DNA of 64,000 nucleotides from Butyrivibrio sp. CB08 (GTDB taxonomy: Bacteria > Bacillota > Clostridia > Lachnospirales > Lachnospiraceae): positions 186,001-250,000 of the forward strand of contig NZ_RAIR01000002.1 in NCBI RefSeq assembly GCF_003625485.1. The letters are read 5' to 3'. Within the stretch, counting starts at the first letter, position 1; every line of letters starts with the position of its first letter. Both the position numbers and the translations under genes were made by a program. Below, in pieces: positions 39,672-48,731 of this stretch. The notes beneath the pieces were generated by a model. The model was not told where the DNA came from, searched no databases, and was given only the letters and a program-made list of their open reading frames with translations.

Positions 39672-40571
39672 ATGGATTATAAGAAGAAAAACAATTCATC
39701 AGAACTAAAGACCGAGATCAGGGATATTGTCGACTTGATCCTGTCCGACTACGAGAAGGGCCGTGATGTGGACCAGATGGACGTCTACAACCAGCCTGAT
39801 CGCGACGCGGTAAAAGATATCGTCATCAAACTGATACGTATCATTTATCCTGGATATTACAGAGACAAGGTTTACAAGAGCTACAACGACAATAACAGGA
39901 TTGCTGTGGTAATCGAGGACGTTATCTACAATCTGCAAAAGCAGATCGCAATCGCCTTCCATCACAGCCCTGAATATAAAGATGCTCTTGACGATACATT
40001 GGAATGCGGCGCAAGATGCATTACTCATGAGTTTTTCAAACAAATCCCCAAGATAAGGGAATATGTTGACACAGACCTGCAGGCCTGCTACGATGGCGAT
40101 CCTGCGGCTTACTCCAAGGGAGAGATCATTCTTTCATATCCTGGACTTACTGCTTCTACTATTAATAGAATTGCCCACGAGCTGTACCTGCTTAAGGTGC
40201 CGCTTATCCCCAGGATGATGACAGAATATGCTCATTCCAAGACAGGAATCGACATTCATCCAGGAGCAACCATTGGCAAGTACTTCATGATCGACCACGG
40301 AACAGGCATTGTTATTGGCGAGACTTCAGTTATCGGAGAACACGTCAAGATGTACCAGGGTGTTACAATAGGTGGTCTCTCAACAAGAGGTGGACAGAGC
40401 CTTAAGGGCGTTAAACGTCACCCTACTATCGAGGACAATGTAACAATCTATTCCGGAGCTTCAATCCTTGGCGGCGAAACCGTCATTGGCGAAGGCGCAG
40501 TTATCAGAGCTAACGCATTCATCACTTCCTCTGTTCCAGCAGGTAGCAGAGTCAGCATGAAGAACCAGTAA
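39672..40571 (+). CDS. cysE: Serine O-acetyltransferase
   Basis: The 299-residue enzyme makes O-acetylserine from serine and acetyl-CoA, the first step of cysteine synthesis. The N-terminal helical part (1-170) is of the long EpsC/SatA type. The left-handed beta-helix starts at about 195 with GIDIHPGATIGKYFMIDHG (catalytic His in the IDHG motif) and GIVIGETSVIGEHVKMYQGV. It ends with GASILGGETVIGEGAVI. AGGGGAAACC precedes ATG. It stands alone, divergent from flgE, with a strong terminator behind it. Confidence 0.94.
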   Translation: MDYKKKNNSSELKTEIRDIVDLILSDYEKGRDVDQMDVYNQPDRDAVKDIVIKLIRIIYPGYYRDKVYKSYNDNNRIAVVIEDVIYNLQKQIAIAFHHSPEYKDALDDTLECGARCITHEFFKQIPKIREYVDTDLQACYDGDPAAYSKGEIILSYPGLTASTINRIAHELYLLKVPLIPRMMTEYAHSKTGIDIHPGATIGKYFMIDHGTGIVIGETSVIGEHVKMYQGVTIGGLSTRGGQSLKGVKRHPTIEDNVTIYSGASILGGETVIGEGAVIRANAFITSSVPAGSRVSMKNQ

Positions 40572-40577
40572 ATAATT

Positions 40578-40610
40578 AAGGCCACAGCACTTAGCTGTGG
40601 CCTTATTTTT
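40578..40610 (+). terminator. Bidirectional terminator between cysE and dus
   Basis: AAGGCCACAGC-ACTTA-GCTGTGGCCTT is a perfect 11-bp stem with ATTTTTT to the right and TTAATTATTT to the left. It serves both convergent genes. Confidence 0.85.
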
Positions 40611-41674
40611 TATATGAATTCACATTTTGCAAATATGTCGTTGACCGCAGCCTGGTACTCTCCTTTGCTACGGCTTTTTCTTATGGTCTTTAGGCACTTG
40701 TCACAGTCCTTAAAGTGCACATGAATAAATGCCCAGTGTTCCAGCATTTTGAAGATGACGTTTCTGTCCTCAGGAATGTACTCAGCGTAGGAATCGTAGA
40801 GTTTTCGAAGGTAGGACTTGAGTTCATCAGGTTTAAGAGATTCACCGCCCTTAAGTTCACGGGCAAGTGCGGGATTTGTGAGAAGTCCACGACCGATCAT
40901 GATACCAGAAATCTCTGTACCAGATTCACTTAGCATTTCAGCTAGTCTGTTGTAATCTTCTACGCTGTTCACATCGCCATTGTATATGATATCTGCTGCT
41001 CCGCCGCAGTCTCTGTAAGTTTTCACAGCTTTAACAAAGTCATCGGCCCTTGGCTTTCCGCCGTAGTAGTCCTCCCGGACTCTTGCGTGAATAGTAAGTT
41101 CTTTAATAGGATACCTGGCGTACACCTCCATAAGCTTTCTGGCTTCAGCAGGGTCACTAAATCCCAGTCGAGTCTTCAAAGAAATATCAGGATACATCTC
41201 ACTTCCAAGACCGGCGAGATCCTCCTCATCTCTTCGCTTATTGAATGGTTTTCCACCAGCTACAACGCCTTCGCTAAATGCTGCAAATATCTCGGATAGC
41301 ATCTTATCCAGATACTCAGCATCCTGCAATAGCCCTGCTCCTTTGTGCCTGTTAACCACCGTCGGCGCAGGACATCCAAGGTTCAGGTTGACTCCCTGAT
41401 AGCCCAGCTTTTTCATCTCTCTTGCTGCCCACAGGAAGTTTTCTGAATTTCCAGCCATGATCTGGGGCTCTATCTGGGTTCCGTAATCGTCAAAGACTGG
41501 TGAATTCTTTTCCGGGAGCACATCTTTCTTTTCCCTGTTCTTGAAATGAAATGTTGACGCAGCAGTAAGAAACGGGGTGTAGTACTTATCTACCCCCGCC
41601 CCAAAAACTTCTCTATGTACATTTCGAAGTGGATAAAGTGTTATCCCCTCCATCGGTGCAAAATAAACCTTCAT
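40610..41674 (-). CDS. dus: tRNA-dihydrouridine synthase
   Basis: Start at 41674 (MKVYFAPMEGITLYPLR) after GAGGGAG. The 354-residue flavoenzyme reduces uridine in the tRNA D-loop. The family motifs are clear: YFAPMEGIT (FMN-binding start), GVNLNLGCPAPTVVNRHKGAGLL with the catalytic Cys, SLKTRLGF, ELTIHARVREDYYGG, and IIYNGDV followed by GIMIGRGLLTNP. It follows ecfT by 11 bases and may be the last gene of that operon. Confidence 0.93.
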   Translation of the reverse strand: MKVYFAPMEGITLYPLRNVHREVFGAGVDKYYTPFLTAASTFHFKNREKKDVLPEKNSPVFDDYGTQIEPQIMAGNSENFLWAAREMKKLGYQGVNLNLGCPAPTVVNRHKGAGLLQDAEYLDKMLSEIFAAFSEGVVAGGKPFNKRRDEEDLAGLGSEMYPDISLKTRLGFSDPAEARKLMEVYARYPIKELTIHARVREDYYGGKPRADDFVKAVKTYRDCGGAADIIYNGDVNSVEDYNRLAEMLSESGTEISGIMIGRGLLTNPALARELKGGESLKPDELKSYLRKLYDSYAEYIPEDRNVIFKMLEHWAFIHVHFKDCDKCLKTIRKSRSKGEYQAAVNDIFAKCEFI

Positions 41675-41685
41675 AAACTCCCTCG

Positions 41686-42513
41686 TCACACAAACGGATT
41701 GAAGTAGCGGCTTCCGTCTGCGTAGGTGATGACCATGGTTGCCACAAAGAACAAAATGATAAACACAATAACAGCGTAGTCTGCTGTACGTAGCGGTTTT
41801 CTTGAATACCAGCTCCTGGTCTTTTTCTTGCCAAAGCCTCGAAGCTCCATGGCATTGCTGACAACGTCGATCCTCTCCATGGTTGAGAACAACAACGGGA
41901 AGATGATGATGGCAACGTTCTTGATCCTGTCGATGAGCCTTCCCTTGTTGCTCATCTCAATGCCTCTTGCCTCCTGGGCATTCTTGATGCGCCTGAATTC
42001 GTCCTGCACATCCGGGATATAACGAAGAGCAATCTCCAGTGAATATGCTATGGAATATGGCACTCCGATTCCATTAAGTGATGAAGCCAGTTCACTGGGG
42101 TCAGTGGTGGTCAGGAAGATGAACACCGCCGGGATTACTGTGAAGTACTTGATGAACACGTTGAACTCGTAAAAGAGCTGTTCCTGAGTCAGACTGTAAT
42201 TCCCAAATAAATGTGCTATCTCAGTCTTGGTGCCATAGATAACTGTTCCCTGATATGGTGCAAAGAAGAAGATACAGGTTAGGTTGATCACCATAAAGAA
42301 CATTACTGCTGCAAAAATGGTGCTGACCTGCTTCCACTTAACGTCAGATATCTTATAGATAATAAGTCCCATCACAAGCATGGTAAGAAGAATCCTTGTG
42401 TCAAAAGTAAGTGCACTTGCCATACACCACACAATGAAGAACACCAGCTTGGTGAAGCCGCTCAGCTTATGGACAGGAGTATTCTTTTTTTCATAGGAAA
42501 TAAGCCTGCTCAT
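41686..42513 (-). CDS. ecfT: ECF transporter transmembrane T component
   Basis: The 275-residue membrane protein has about six helices. It carries the EcfT coupling motifs ALEIALRYIPDVQDEFRRIKNAQEARG (core IKNAQEARG) and a second motif with VSNAMELRGFG. EcfT joins the ATPases to the substrate-binding S component. Its ATG overlaps the ecfA stop (ATGA). With the S gene upstream, this forms a complete dedicated (group I) ECF module. Confidence 0.93.
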   Translation of the reverse strand: MSRLISYEKKNTPVHKLSGFTKLVFFIVWCMASALTFDTRILLTMLVMGLIIYKISDVKWKQVSTIFAAVMFFMVINLTCIFFFAPYQGTVIYGTKTEIAHLFGNYSLTQEQLFYEFNVFIKYFTVIPAVFIFLTTTDPSELASSLNGIGVPYSIAYSLEIALRYIPDVQDEFRRIKNAQEARGIEMSNKGRLIDRIKNVAIIIFPLLFSTMERIDVVSNAMELRGFGKKKTRSWYSRKPLRTADYAVIVFIILFFVATMVITYADGSRYFNPFV

Positions 42514-44225
42514 TTTGACGCGCTCCTCTCAAAATCAATAAATCTTGCAGCGAATTCTCCAGGCTCGTCAATGTCACACTTAAGAGCAAGGTCGTAGAGA
42601 GACGTCCTCTTAAGATAAGCTCTGTCGCAGATTTCGCTGTTTGTAAGAACTTCAGATGGAGCAGCGTCCATAATAAGTTTTCCATCAGTAAGGACCAGAG
42701 TCCTGTCAGTGTACTCCAGCATCAGATGCATGTCGTGGGTGATCATGATGATGGTGATGCCAAGCTTCTCTCTGATATCCTTAAGGAACTCCATGATCTC
42801 TGTATAGTGCATGTAATCCTGTCCGGCTGTAGGCTCGTCAAGGATCAGGATCTCCGGATTCATGATGAGTATTGAGGCTATTGAGACTCTCTTTTTCTGT
42901 CCAAAAGAAAGAGCTGAAACCGGCCAGTTTCTGAATGGATACAGACCGCAGATCTTAAGGATCTCTTCTGCCCTCTGTCTGATCTCATCTTCCGGAACGC
43001 CTCTTGAAGCAAGGCCAAGGCCCACTTCCTCCATGATCATGGGCTTACTGATCATCTGGTTAGGGCTCTGCATCACGTAGCCGATCTTCTCTCCCCTTTC
43101 CTTAATAGAAAGTGGAGATATATCCTGTCCGTTAAGAAGGATAGTTCCGTTATCAGGCTTGTAAAAACCGCAGATAAGTGAAGCAAGGGTAGATTTACCT
43201 GCTCCGTTCTTTCCAACCAGGGAGACTATCTCTCCCTTCTTTATGTCAAAGGAGACCTTATCAATGATCTTCCTCTTTTCGTCGTAGCAAAATTCCAGGT
43301 CAGTGACTGTAAGAACACTCTCATCAGAGGTCTTGACCTCATGAAATGGAATTGAATGATACCAGCTCCTGATAGTGTCTTTGTATGGAGCAATGTCCAT
43401 AGACTCTATGTGCTGAGGATGAGTATCTGCCAAAACCCTGGCGCCAGCAGCCTTCATAGCTGATACATAGAGAGGCTCTCTGATACCGTTCTGAACAAGA
43501 ATGTCAGATGAAAGCATATCATCCGGAGTCATATCCGCAATGATCCTGCCCTGGTCCATCAGAACTATCCTGTCAACATCACGATACAGAACATCCTCAA
43601 GTCTGTGCTCAATGATGATAACTGTCATGTCTTCATCGTGCATGATCTCATCAATAAGAGCTATGGTGCGCTTACCTGTGGCGGGATCAAGGTTCGCCAG
43701 AGGCTCGTCAAATAAAAGGATCTTCACATCGCAGGCCATTACGCCTCCAAGGGAGACTCTCTGCTTCTGACCACCGGAAAGCTCTCCAGGAGCATTCTCC
43801 ATAAATGAAGTAAGCTCAAGCTTGCCAGCAACTTCATTAACCTTCTTAAACATCTCCTCCTGAGGAACGTTATCATTCTCCAGCGCAAAGGCGATGTCCT
43901 CTCCAACAGTAAGTGCGATGAACTGTCCGTCAGTATCCTGCAGTACAGTTCCCACTATTTTGGACATACCAAAAACTCCGAGCCCCGCAGGTTCTTGCCC
44001 GCTCACTCGGAGAGATCCACTCTGATCCCCCGCATAGGAGCAGGGGATCAGAGCGTTTAATAAATGTGCAAGTGTTGATTTTCCAGATCCTGACTGACCA
44101 GCAATCAGGATTTTCTCGCCGGGATAGATCTTTAAGTTAATGTCTTTTAAGGTGGGCTCCTTCTGGGCTCTGTACTTAAAGGACAGGTTCTCAAACTCTA
44201 TGATTGGCGATATTTCTTTTTCCAA
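42510..44225 (-). CDS. ecfA: ECF transporter fused A-A' ATPase
   Basis: Two ABC domains are fused in 571 residues. Domain 1 has Walker A GQSGSGKST (about 36-44), signature LSGGQKQR and Walker B ILLFDEP. Domain 2 has Walker A GKNGAGKST (about 327-335), signature LSFGQKKR and Walker B ILILDEP. Both catalytic centres look intact. The gene starts with TTG at 44225, ten bases after GGAGG; no ATG is nearby. The fusion is common where the operon carries its own S component. Confidence 0.93.
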   Translation of the reverse strand: MEKEISPIIEFENLSFKYRAQKEPTLKDINLKIYPGEKILIAGQSGSGKSTLAHLLNALIPCSYAGDQSGSLRVSGQEPAGLGVFGMSKIVGTVLQDTDGQFIALTVGEDIAFALENDNVPQEEMFKKVNEVAGKLELTSFMENAPGELSGGQKQRVSLGGVMACDVKILLFDEPLANLDPATGKRTIALIDEIMHDEDMTVIIIEHRLEDVLYRDVDRIVLMDQGRIIADMTPDDMLSSDILVQNGIREPLYVSAMKAAGARVLADTHPQHIESMDIAPYKDTIRSWYHSIPFHEVKTSDESVLTVTDLEFCYDEKRKIIDKVSFDIKKGEIVSLVGKNGAGKSTLASLICGFYKPDNGTILLNGQDISPLSIKERGEKIGYVMQSPNQMISKPMIMEEVGLGLASRGVPEDEIRQRAEEILKICGLYPFRNWPVSALSFGQKKRVSIASILIMNPEILILDEPTAGQDYMHYTEIMEFLKDIREKLGITIIMITHDMHLMLEYTDRTLVLTDGKLIMDAAPSEVLTNSEICDRAYLKRTSLYDLALKCDIDEPGEFAARFIDFERSASK

Positions 44226-44230
44226 AACTA

Positions 44231-44788
44231 TTAGTCCTCCGCCTGGAGATTATTGGAGCCGCCTGCGATCTTGCTGTATGCAACAAGGAGGATTGTTCCA
44301 AGGATACCGATAACAACGATGTTGCCAAGGAAAGCGAATGCGCCCTGAGCAAATACCTTGTTAGCTGGCTCTGCGAAAATAAGGATATCAAGAACAGGTG
44401 CGCAGATGATCCATGCTACTGCATTTACCACTACCTGAACGATGTTGAAAAGAATGATGTTCTTGCTGTTTACGAAGCCGCCCTCTTTTACAGCGAACTT
44501 GTTTGCAAAGAATCCGATTGCGAGGCCAACGATTCCATCAGGAATAACCCAGCTCCACCAAACTGATCCATAGAAAAGAGCATCTCCAAGTGCATGGCCA
44601 ACAAGTCCTACAACAAGACCAACGATTGGTCCGAATACTGCTGAAAGGAATGCGAGAATTGCCATACGTGGCTGAAGCGCTGTGTTAGGTACTACGATAA
44701 GTGGAATCTGTACGTTTGTAAGTACTACAAAAAGTGCAGTTCCGATTCCCATTGCTACTACTTCTTTGATACCGATCTTAAAATTCAT
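44231..44788 (-). CDS. ECF transporter S component, UPF0397/riboflavin type
   Basis: The 185-residue membrane protein resembles UPF0397, a family annotated as ECF riboflavin-type substrate-binding subunits: VVAMGIGTALFVVLTNVQIP, VFGPIVGLVVGLVGHALGD (core GLVGHALGDALFYGSVWWSWVIPDG shown in parts) and a last helix near 155-175. Substrate cannot be proven by sequence; riboflavin or a related precursor is the family's usual annotation. Its start overlaps the end of the GGDEF-EAL gene, with GGAGAAGG before ATG. Confidence 0.85.
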   Translation of the reverse strand: MNFKIGIKEVVAMGIGTALFVVLTNVQIPLIVVPNTALQPRMAILAFLSAVFGPIVGLVVGLVGHALGDALFYGSVWWSWVIPDGIVGLAIGFFANKFAVKEGGFVNSKNIILFNIVQVVVNAVAWIICAPVLDILIFAEPANKVFAQGAFAFLGNIVVIGILGTILLVAYSKIAGGSNNLQAED

Positions 44789-46481
44789 GATCCTTCTCCT
44801 CCGTTACTTGTTTGCTTAGTTTTCCCCTGTATTTATCCTCAAAGCTCTCAACAGGCATTGGCATGTCGTAGTAGAATCCCTGGAACATCTTACAGCCCAT
44901 TCCCATAAGGAAATCAAGCTGCTCTTTGGTCTCTACTCCTTCAGTGATAACGCCCATTCCGAGCTCATGAGCCATATCTATCGTGTAATTAAGGATAACC
45001 TGTGCACGCTGAAGATTGTCAGTCTTGCGAAGGAATCCCATATCGATCTTAAGCACATCGGCGTTGATGTCCTTGAGCATGTTAAGTGAAGAATAACCTG
45101 ATCCAAAGTCATCGATCTCAACCACAAAGCCGCTGCTCTGAAGGTCAAGGATGAGCTTGGAGCACTTGGAAACATCAGATGTTACCGCTGTCTCTGTGAT
45201 CTCAATGTTAAGAAGATGTGGATCAATGTTGTACTGATTCACAAGATCCGTAAACTCTCTCTTGATATCCAGGTAGTACAGATCCTTGGGGGAAACATTG
45301 ACGGATACGGACAAGCCCTCCATGTCTGTTCCCTTCCAGGCTGCAAGCTGAGCTGCTGCCAGCTCCCAGATATATCTGTCCAGCTTGTAGATAAGATCTG
45401 CTCTCTCCAAAACATCTATGAAAACTGCTGGCTGGATAACACCGTTTTCCGGATGAAGCCATCTTGCCAGAGCCTCTGCGCCGAACACTGTTCCGTCTGA
45501 ATGAACCTGTGGCTGCAGATAGATACCAAACTGCTTGTTGATGATAGCAAAGTCAAAACTTGAGAGTACCTCTTTTTCCAAAAGAGCATTTACCAACATC
45601 TCATCGCTGTACCATGCGATCTCGCAGACTCCGTCCTTTTTGATGGACTTGCAGGCCATGTAGGCTCTGTCGCACATAAGGGCGATGTCCATGTATGGAT
45701 CTCTTACCTCATAAACTCCCACCTGCATGTGAAGAGAATAGGTCTTACTGGTAACTCTGTTGGCAATCTCTCTTACGAGCTTCTTAAAGCCTCTCTCGTC
45801 AAAGCGATCCTTGGGAATACACATAGCAAAGTGATCGCCGTTGATCCTGCCGTAGATATCATCCTCCCTCACGTGCTGAAGGATCATATCGCCAATATTA
45901 AGAAGGATGTCATTGCCCTTGTCTATACCAAAGAGCTGGTTAAAGAGCTTGAAATCCTTGATGTTTGAATAAAGAAGAAGGTAGGGCTTGTTGGCTTTCT
46001 TGAGAAGTTCCCTTGCTCCTTCATTAAAGCCCTCTCTGTTGTACAGACCAGTAAGTTCATCGTGTGTGAGTCTGTACTGCTCGCCAGTGCTGTTCTCCAC
46101 AAGATCTGAGAGATTCTGAATTGTGTACATATAGCCAATAAGAATTCCATCCGTATCGATGATACTCCTGAAGCGGACCCTGTACAGTCTCTCCTTGTCG
46201 CCGTTACTATATACTCTGCACCATGATGCAGCTGTCTGTGCAATTCCAAGTCCATTCATCCACTCGTAAAAGAGATTTCCAATTACCTCAGGATCTTCCT
46301 CAGAATGGAACATAGAAAAAGCGTGCTTGTTGGCATAGACACACTTCCTGTTGCTGTCCAGGAACAGTATGCCCACTCCAATGTGCTGCACGCCGTAATT
46401 TAACAGTCTGACAATATCTTCCGGGTCAGACTTCTTACTGTAATAGCTTGTATTGTCACCAAAGATCAAATTCGCGTCCAT
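44778..46481 (-). CDS. PAS-GGDEF-EAL protein, likely c-di-GMP phosphodiesterase
   Basis: Start MDANLIFGDN at 46481 is tentative (no ribosome site; an ATG at 46541 also lacks one). The order is a PAS domain (about 20-130), a GGDEF domain (about 135-295) and an EAL domain (about 305-550). The GGDEF motif is changed to INGDHF, so cyclase activity is unlikely. The EAL residues are present: AEALARW, SVNVSPKDL, LNIEITETA, IDDFGSGYSS, LKIDMGFL, TEGVET. It should hydrolyse c-di-GMP. It precedes the ECF genes, an unusual pairing. Confidence 0.87.
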   Translation of the reverse strand: MDANLIFGDNTSYYSKKSDPEDIVRLLNYGVQHIGVGILFLDSNRKCVYANKHAFSMFHSEEDPEVIGNLFYEWMNGLGIAQTAASWCRVYSNGDKERLYRVRFRSIIDTDGILIGYMYTIQNLSDLVENSTGEQYRLTHDELTGLYNREGFNEGARELLKKANKPYLLLYSNIKDFKLFNQLFGIDKGNDILLNIGDMILQHVREDDIYGRINGDHFAMCIPKDRFDERGFKKLVREIANRVTSKTYSLHMQVGVYEVRDPYMDIALMCDRAYMACKSIKKDGVCEIAWYSDEMLVNALLEKEVLSSFDFAIINKQFGIYLQPQVHSDGTVFGAEALARWLHPENGVIQPAVFIDVLERADLIYKLDRYIWELAAAQLAAWKGTDMEGLSVSVNVSPKDLYYLDIKREFTDLVNQYNIDPHLLNIEITETAVTSDVSKCSKLILDLQSSGFVVEIDDFGSGYSSLNMLKDINADVLKIDMGFLRKTDNLQRAQVILNYTIDMAHELGMGVITEGVETKEQLDFLMGMGCKMFQGFYYDMPMPVESFEDKYRGKLSKQVTEEKDHEF

Positions 46482-46568
46482 AGAAACATTGTACTTAATT
46501 TCATTTGTAAAATCTACTAGAATTTGTGGTATAACTAGCATTTTATGCTATTTTTTTACAACAGCTAG

Positions 46569-47234
46569 TTATTCCCTGTTCTTCTTGTACCTACGATCAA
46601 CCAAAAACCATACAAGTACCAGGAGAACTATACCTCCAAGAAAGAGATGCTGCGATTTGATCTGGACTTTTTTCTCAGTAGGGACAAGGCTCTCGCTCTT
46701 CGTCTGATACAGCAAAAGAGTCGTTCCAATACTGTGAGTACTGACTGTAAGAGTATCTGCACCAACATCCGTATCCTGCGCAAAATCGCACACTCCCATC
46801 ACATCGGTCATGAGATAGTATTCTCTTTCGGGAGCTACAAGATAGAGTGGAATGTCATACTGCATCTCAACGTCTTCAGAAAAACTTTCCAGTTCCTCTG
46901 GCTCCTCTGCGCCAACATACTTCTCGGCGTTGACATCAAAGAACACACCATTATGCAGAGCGCCATACTCCTTAGACTTCTCCTCTATAGCCTGGTCAAA
47001 AAAAGCCAGCTCGCTCTCGTTTGCTATCTCATCAGACATCACGAAGCTAAAGCTCACCTCCGCATCCTGTCCTGAGGATATTTCCTCCAGCTCTTTTGCG
47101 GTAAAGCAAGCCCTCACAGCGCTTTCATAACTGCCAAATCTGATATCGGGAGCAGCTACTTCAGTATTGCTCTCCGAGCTCATTGTCACAGTTATGGTTC
47201 CCTCTCCATAAGTGACCTGTGTGGTTTCGTACAT
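46569..47234 (-). CDS. Membrane-anchored protein, possible C-terminal fragment of a surface protein
   Basis: The 221-residue product has no signal peptide, yet its only membrane helix is at the C-terminus (LFLGGIVLLVLVWFLVDRR), followed by a basic tail. Residues 45-130 (FTAKELEEISSGQDAEVSF, FDQAIEEKSKEYG) and 130-190 look like the extracellular modules of large Lachnospiraceae surface proteins. A weak ribosome site (AAGGG) stands before ATG. Either it is a tail-anchored protein or the remnant of a longer gene that lost its 5' part. Confidence 0.6.
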   Translation of the reverse strand: MYETTQVTYGEGTITVTMSSESNTEVAAPDIRFGSYESAVRACFTAKELEEISSGQDAEVSFSFVMSDEIANESELAFFDQAIEEKSKEYGALHNGVFFDVNAEKYVGAEEPEELESFSEDVEMQYDIPLYLVAPEREYYLMTDVMGVCDFAQDTDVGADTLTVSTHSIGTTLLLYQTKSESLVPTEKKVQIKSQHLFLGGIVLLVLVWFLVDRRYKKNRE

Positions 47235-47304
47235 ATTTGCCCTTCATAAGAAAATGTTGCTACATATAAATTATAAGGCTAATTTTAACACCGGGTCAAA
47301 CCAT

Positions 47305-47339
47305 AAAAAAACCTCTCTACCGGGATTCCGATAAAGAGG
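47305..47339 (-). terminator. Terminator after the 102-aa gene
   Basis: CCTCTTTATCGG pairs with CCGGTAGAGAGG (two G-T pairs) and is followed leftward by TTTTTTT. Confidence 0.8.
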
Positions 47340-47363
47340 ACAACACATATAAATTCTTCAGTT

Positions 47364-47672
47364 TTATTTTACAACCTCAGTCTTCAAAAGAGCCTTAACC
47401 TGTGGGTTCTGCATCATCTTGATTGACTGAATGGCACATTCGTAAATCATAGCCATCTGTCTTGATGAAGCATCGTTTTTATCATACTTGCTTGCTACAA
47501 GTTCAAAATGCCTGATAGCCTGATCAGCAATTGACGCATTGATCTGCATTCCATTGCAATATAAAGTTCCTGTCTTGGCGTCATATCTTGACTCTTCCTG
47601 TTTGGTTGTTACACGCTGACCTGCACCCATTGATGCAGCTAACTGATTGATAAGATCTGCTCTGTCTAGCAT
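47364..47672 (-). CDS. Hypothetical protein, 102 aa
   Basis: Starts MLDRADLINQLAASMGAGQ at 47672 behind AGGAG. The protein is soluble and mostly helical, with one short beta part (SRYDAKTGTLYCNGMQIN) and a C-terminal helix (MAMIYECAIQSIKMM). No domain was recognised. It is a single-gene unit, with terminators on both sides, between the EET locus and the membrane-protein gene. Confidence 0.75.
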   Translation of the reverse strand: MLDRADLINQLAASMGAGQRVTTKQEESRYDAKTGTLYCNGMQINASIADQAIRHFELVASKYDKNDASSRQMAMIYECAIQSIKMMQNPQVKALLKTEVVK

Positions 47673-47718
47673 CAGTAAAACTCCTAATAAATTGAAATTA
47701 TGTCTTTAAAAATAAGCA

Positions 47719-47768
47719 ATAAAAAGGCTCCTGGGCCTTTGCTGTCATAGCTTTGGTTTAGAGCCTTT
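47719..47768 (-). terminator. Terminator of the EET operon
   Basis: AAAGGCTC pairs with GAGCCTTT across a 30-base region containing further short pairings, followed leftward by TTATT. It lies 67 bases after eetB. Confidence 0.6.
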
Positions 47769-47834
47769 AATAGATTATCATAATATTATGGTTAGTCAAC
47801 AAAAAAAGTGTGAAAAATGATTGAACAATCATTT

Positions 47835-48332
47835 TCAGAATTGCATGGACTTTTTTACCCTCTCAGTGATGAGGCTTGAAACAATACCAATCACCACTCC
47901 CGTGATGGTTCCAACAATAATGAGAAATGGCAGGTAGTAGAAAAGGCTCTTTGTCTCAAGAACCAGCATAGCCACAATGATCTGTCCTACGTTGTGGAAT
48001 ACTCCGCCCAGAACGCTCACTCCGGTCATGGAGAGCTTTGAAATCCGCTTAGCTATCAGCATTGCAAAAAGAGAAAGCGCCGCTCCCGCCAGTGAATACA
48101 TCATCATGGATAGATTGCCAAATGTAAGTCCCACCAGAACTACCCTTATTATAGAAAGAACAATAGCATCCCTCTCACCAACTGTGTAAAGGGTCACCAT
48201 TACAGCAAGATTGGCGATACCAATCTTGGCTCCGGGAATTCCTATATTAAGAGGAAGCATGAATTCAATATATGAAAGGACAAAAGCCAGCGCCACAAAC
48301 AGTCCTAAAAAAGCAATTCTTTTAGTTTTCAT
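47835..48332 (-). CDS. eetB: EetB-like Gx transporter family membrane protein
   Basis: Start MKTKRIAFLGLFVALAF at 48332 after AAGGAAATTGAG. The 165-residue protein has five or six helices and the Gx/ECF-S-like motif PLNIGIPGAKIGIANLAV. In Listeria, EetB with EetA is needed for extracellular electron transfer, apparently to support surface-protein flavinylation. The same family was earlier called heptaprenyl diphosphate synthase component I. It is the last gene of the operon, directly after eetA. Confidence 0.87.
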   Translation of the reverse strand: MKTKRIAFLGLFVALAFVLSYIEFMLPLNIGIPGAKIGIANLAVMVTLYTVGERDAIVLSIIRVVLVGLTFGNLSMMMYSLAGAALSLFAMLIAKRISKLSMTGVSVLGGVFHNVGQIIVAMLVLETKSLFYYLPFLIIVGTITGVVIGIVSSLITERVKKSMQF

Positions 48333-48353
48333 CTCAATTTCCTTTTTCACTGA

Positions 48354-48731
48354 TCAGTAGGTTGATCCGTCAATACCATTGTCTTCTCCGCCCTTAACTT
48401 CAACCACCAGCTTATTTGGAAGACACACTATCGACTCTCCGGAATACCTTATGTGGTTGTGATGAACACAGATCTGATCAGGACATGAGGCCTCTGTTAC
48501 ATCAGCGTAGCCTTCTGATACTGTAAGGACATTGAAGCTTCCATCAGGAAATTCAATCCTCTCTACTATATCTTCAGAAAGAGGGAACTCTCCGTAGATA
48601 TCTCCATCGATGGTCACAACAGCAACTGCGTCTTCATCAGTATTAGATTTCTGCCATATCCTGGTGCCAATAAAGCAGGCCAGAGCCACCACCAGTGTAA
48701 TAGCTATTAAAATGATATCGTTCTTTTTCAT
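48354..48731 (-). CDS. eetA: EetA-like NusG domain II membrane protein
   Basis: The 125-residue protein has one N-terminal membrane helix (about 6-24) and an extracellular NusG domain II. It contains YGEFPLSEDIVERIEF, SEGYADVTEASCPDQICVHH and VCLPNKLVVEV; the CPDQIC cysteine pair is typical. In the Listeria locus EetA works with EetB and FmnB in attaching FMN to the surface lipoprotein. Its start overlaps the apbE stop (ATGA), so translation is coupled. Confidence 0.88.
   Translation of the reverse strand: MKKNDIILIAITLVVALACFIGTRIWQKSNTDEDAVAVVTIDGDIYGEFPLSEDIVERIEFPDGSFNVLTVSEGYADVTEASCPDQICVHHNHIRYSGESIVCLPNKLVVEVKGGEDNGIDGSTY

Noticed and set aside
46543..46560. TAGCAT-TTT-ATGCTA followed by seven T's as a rightward terminator
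   Set aside because: No rightward gene lies upstream of it, so the match is noted but not annotated as functional.
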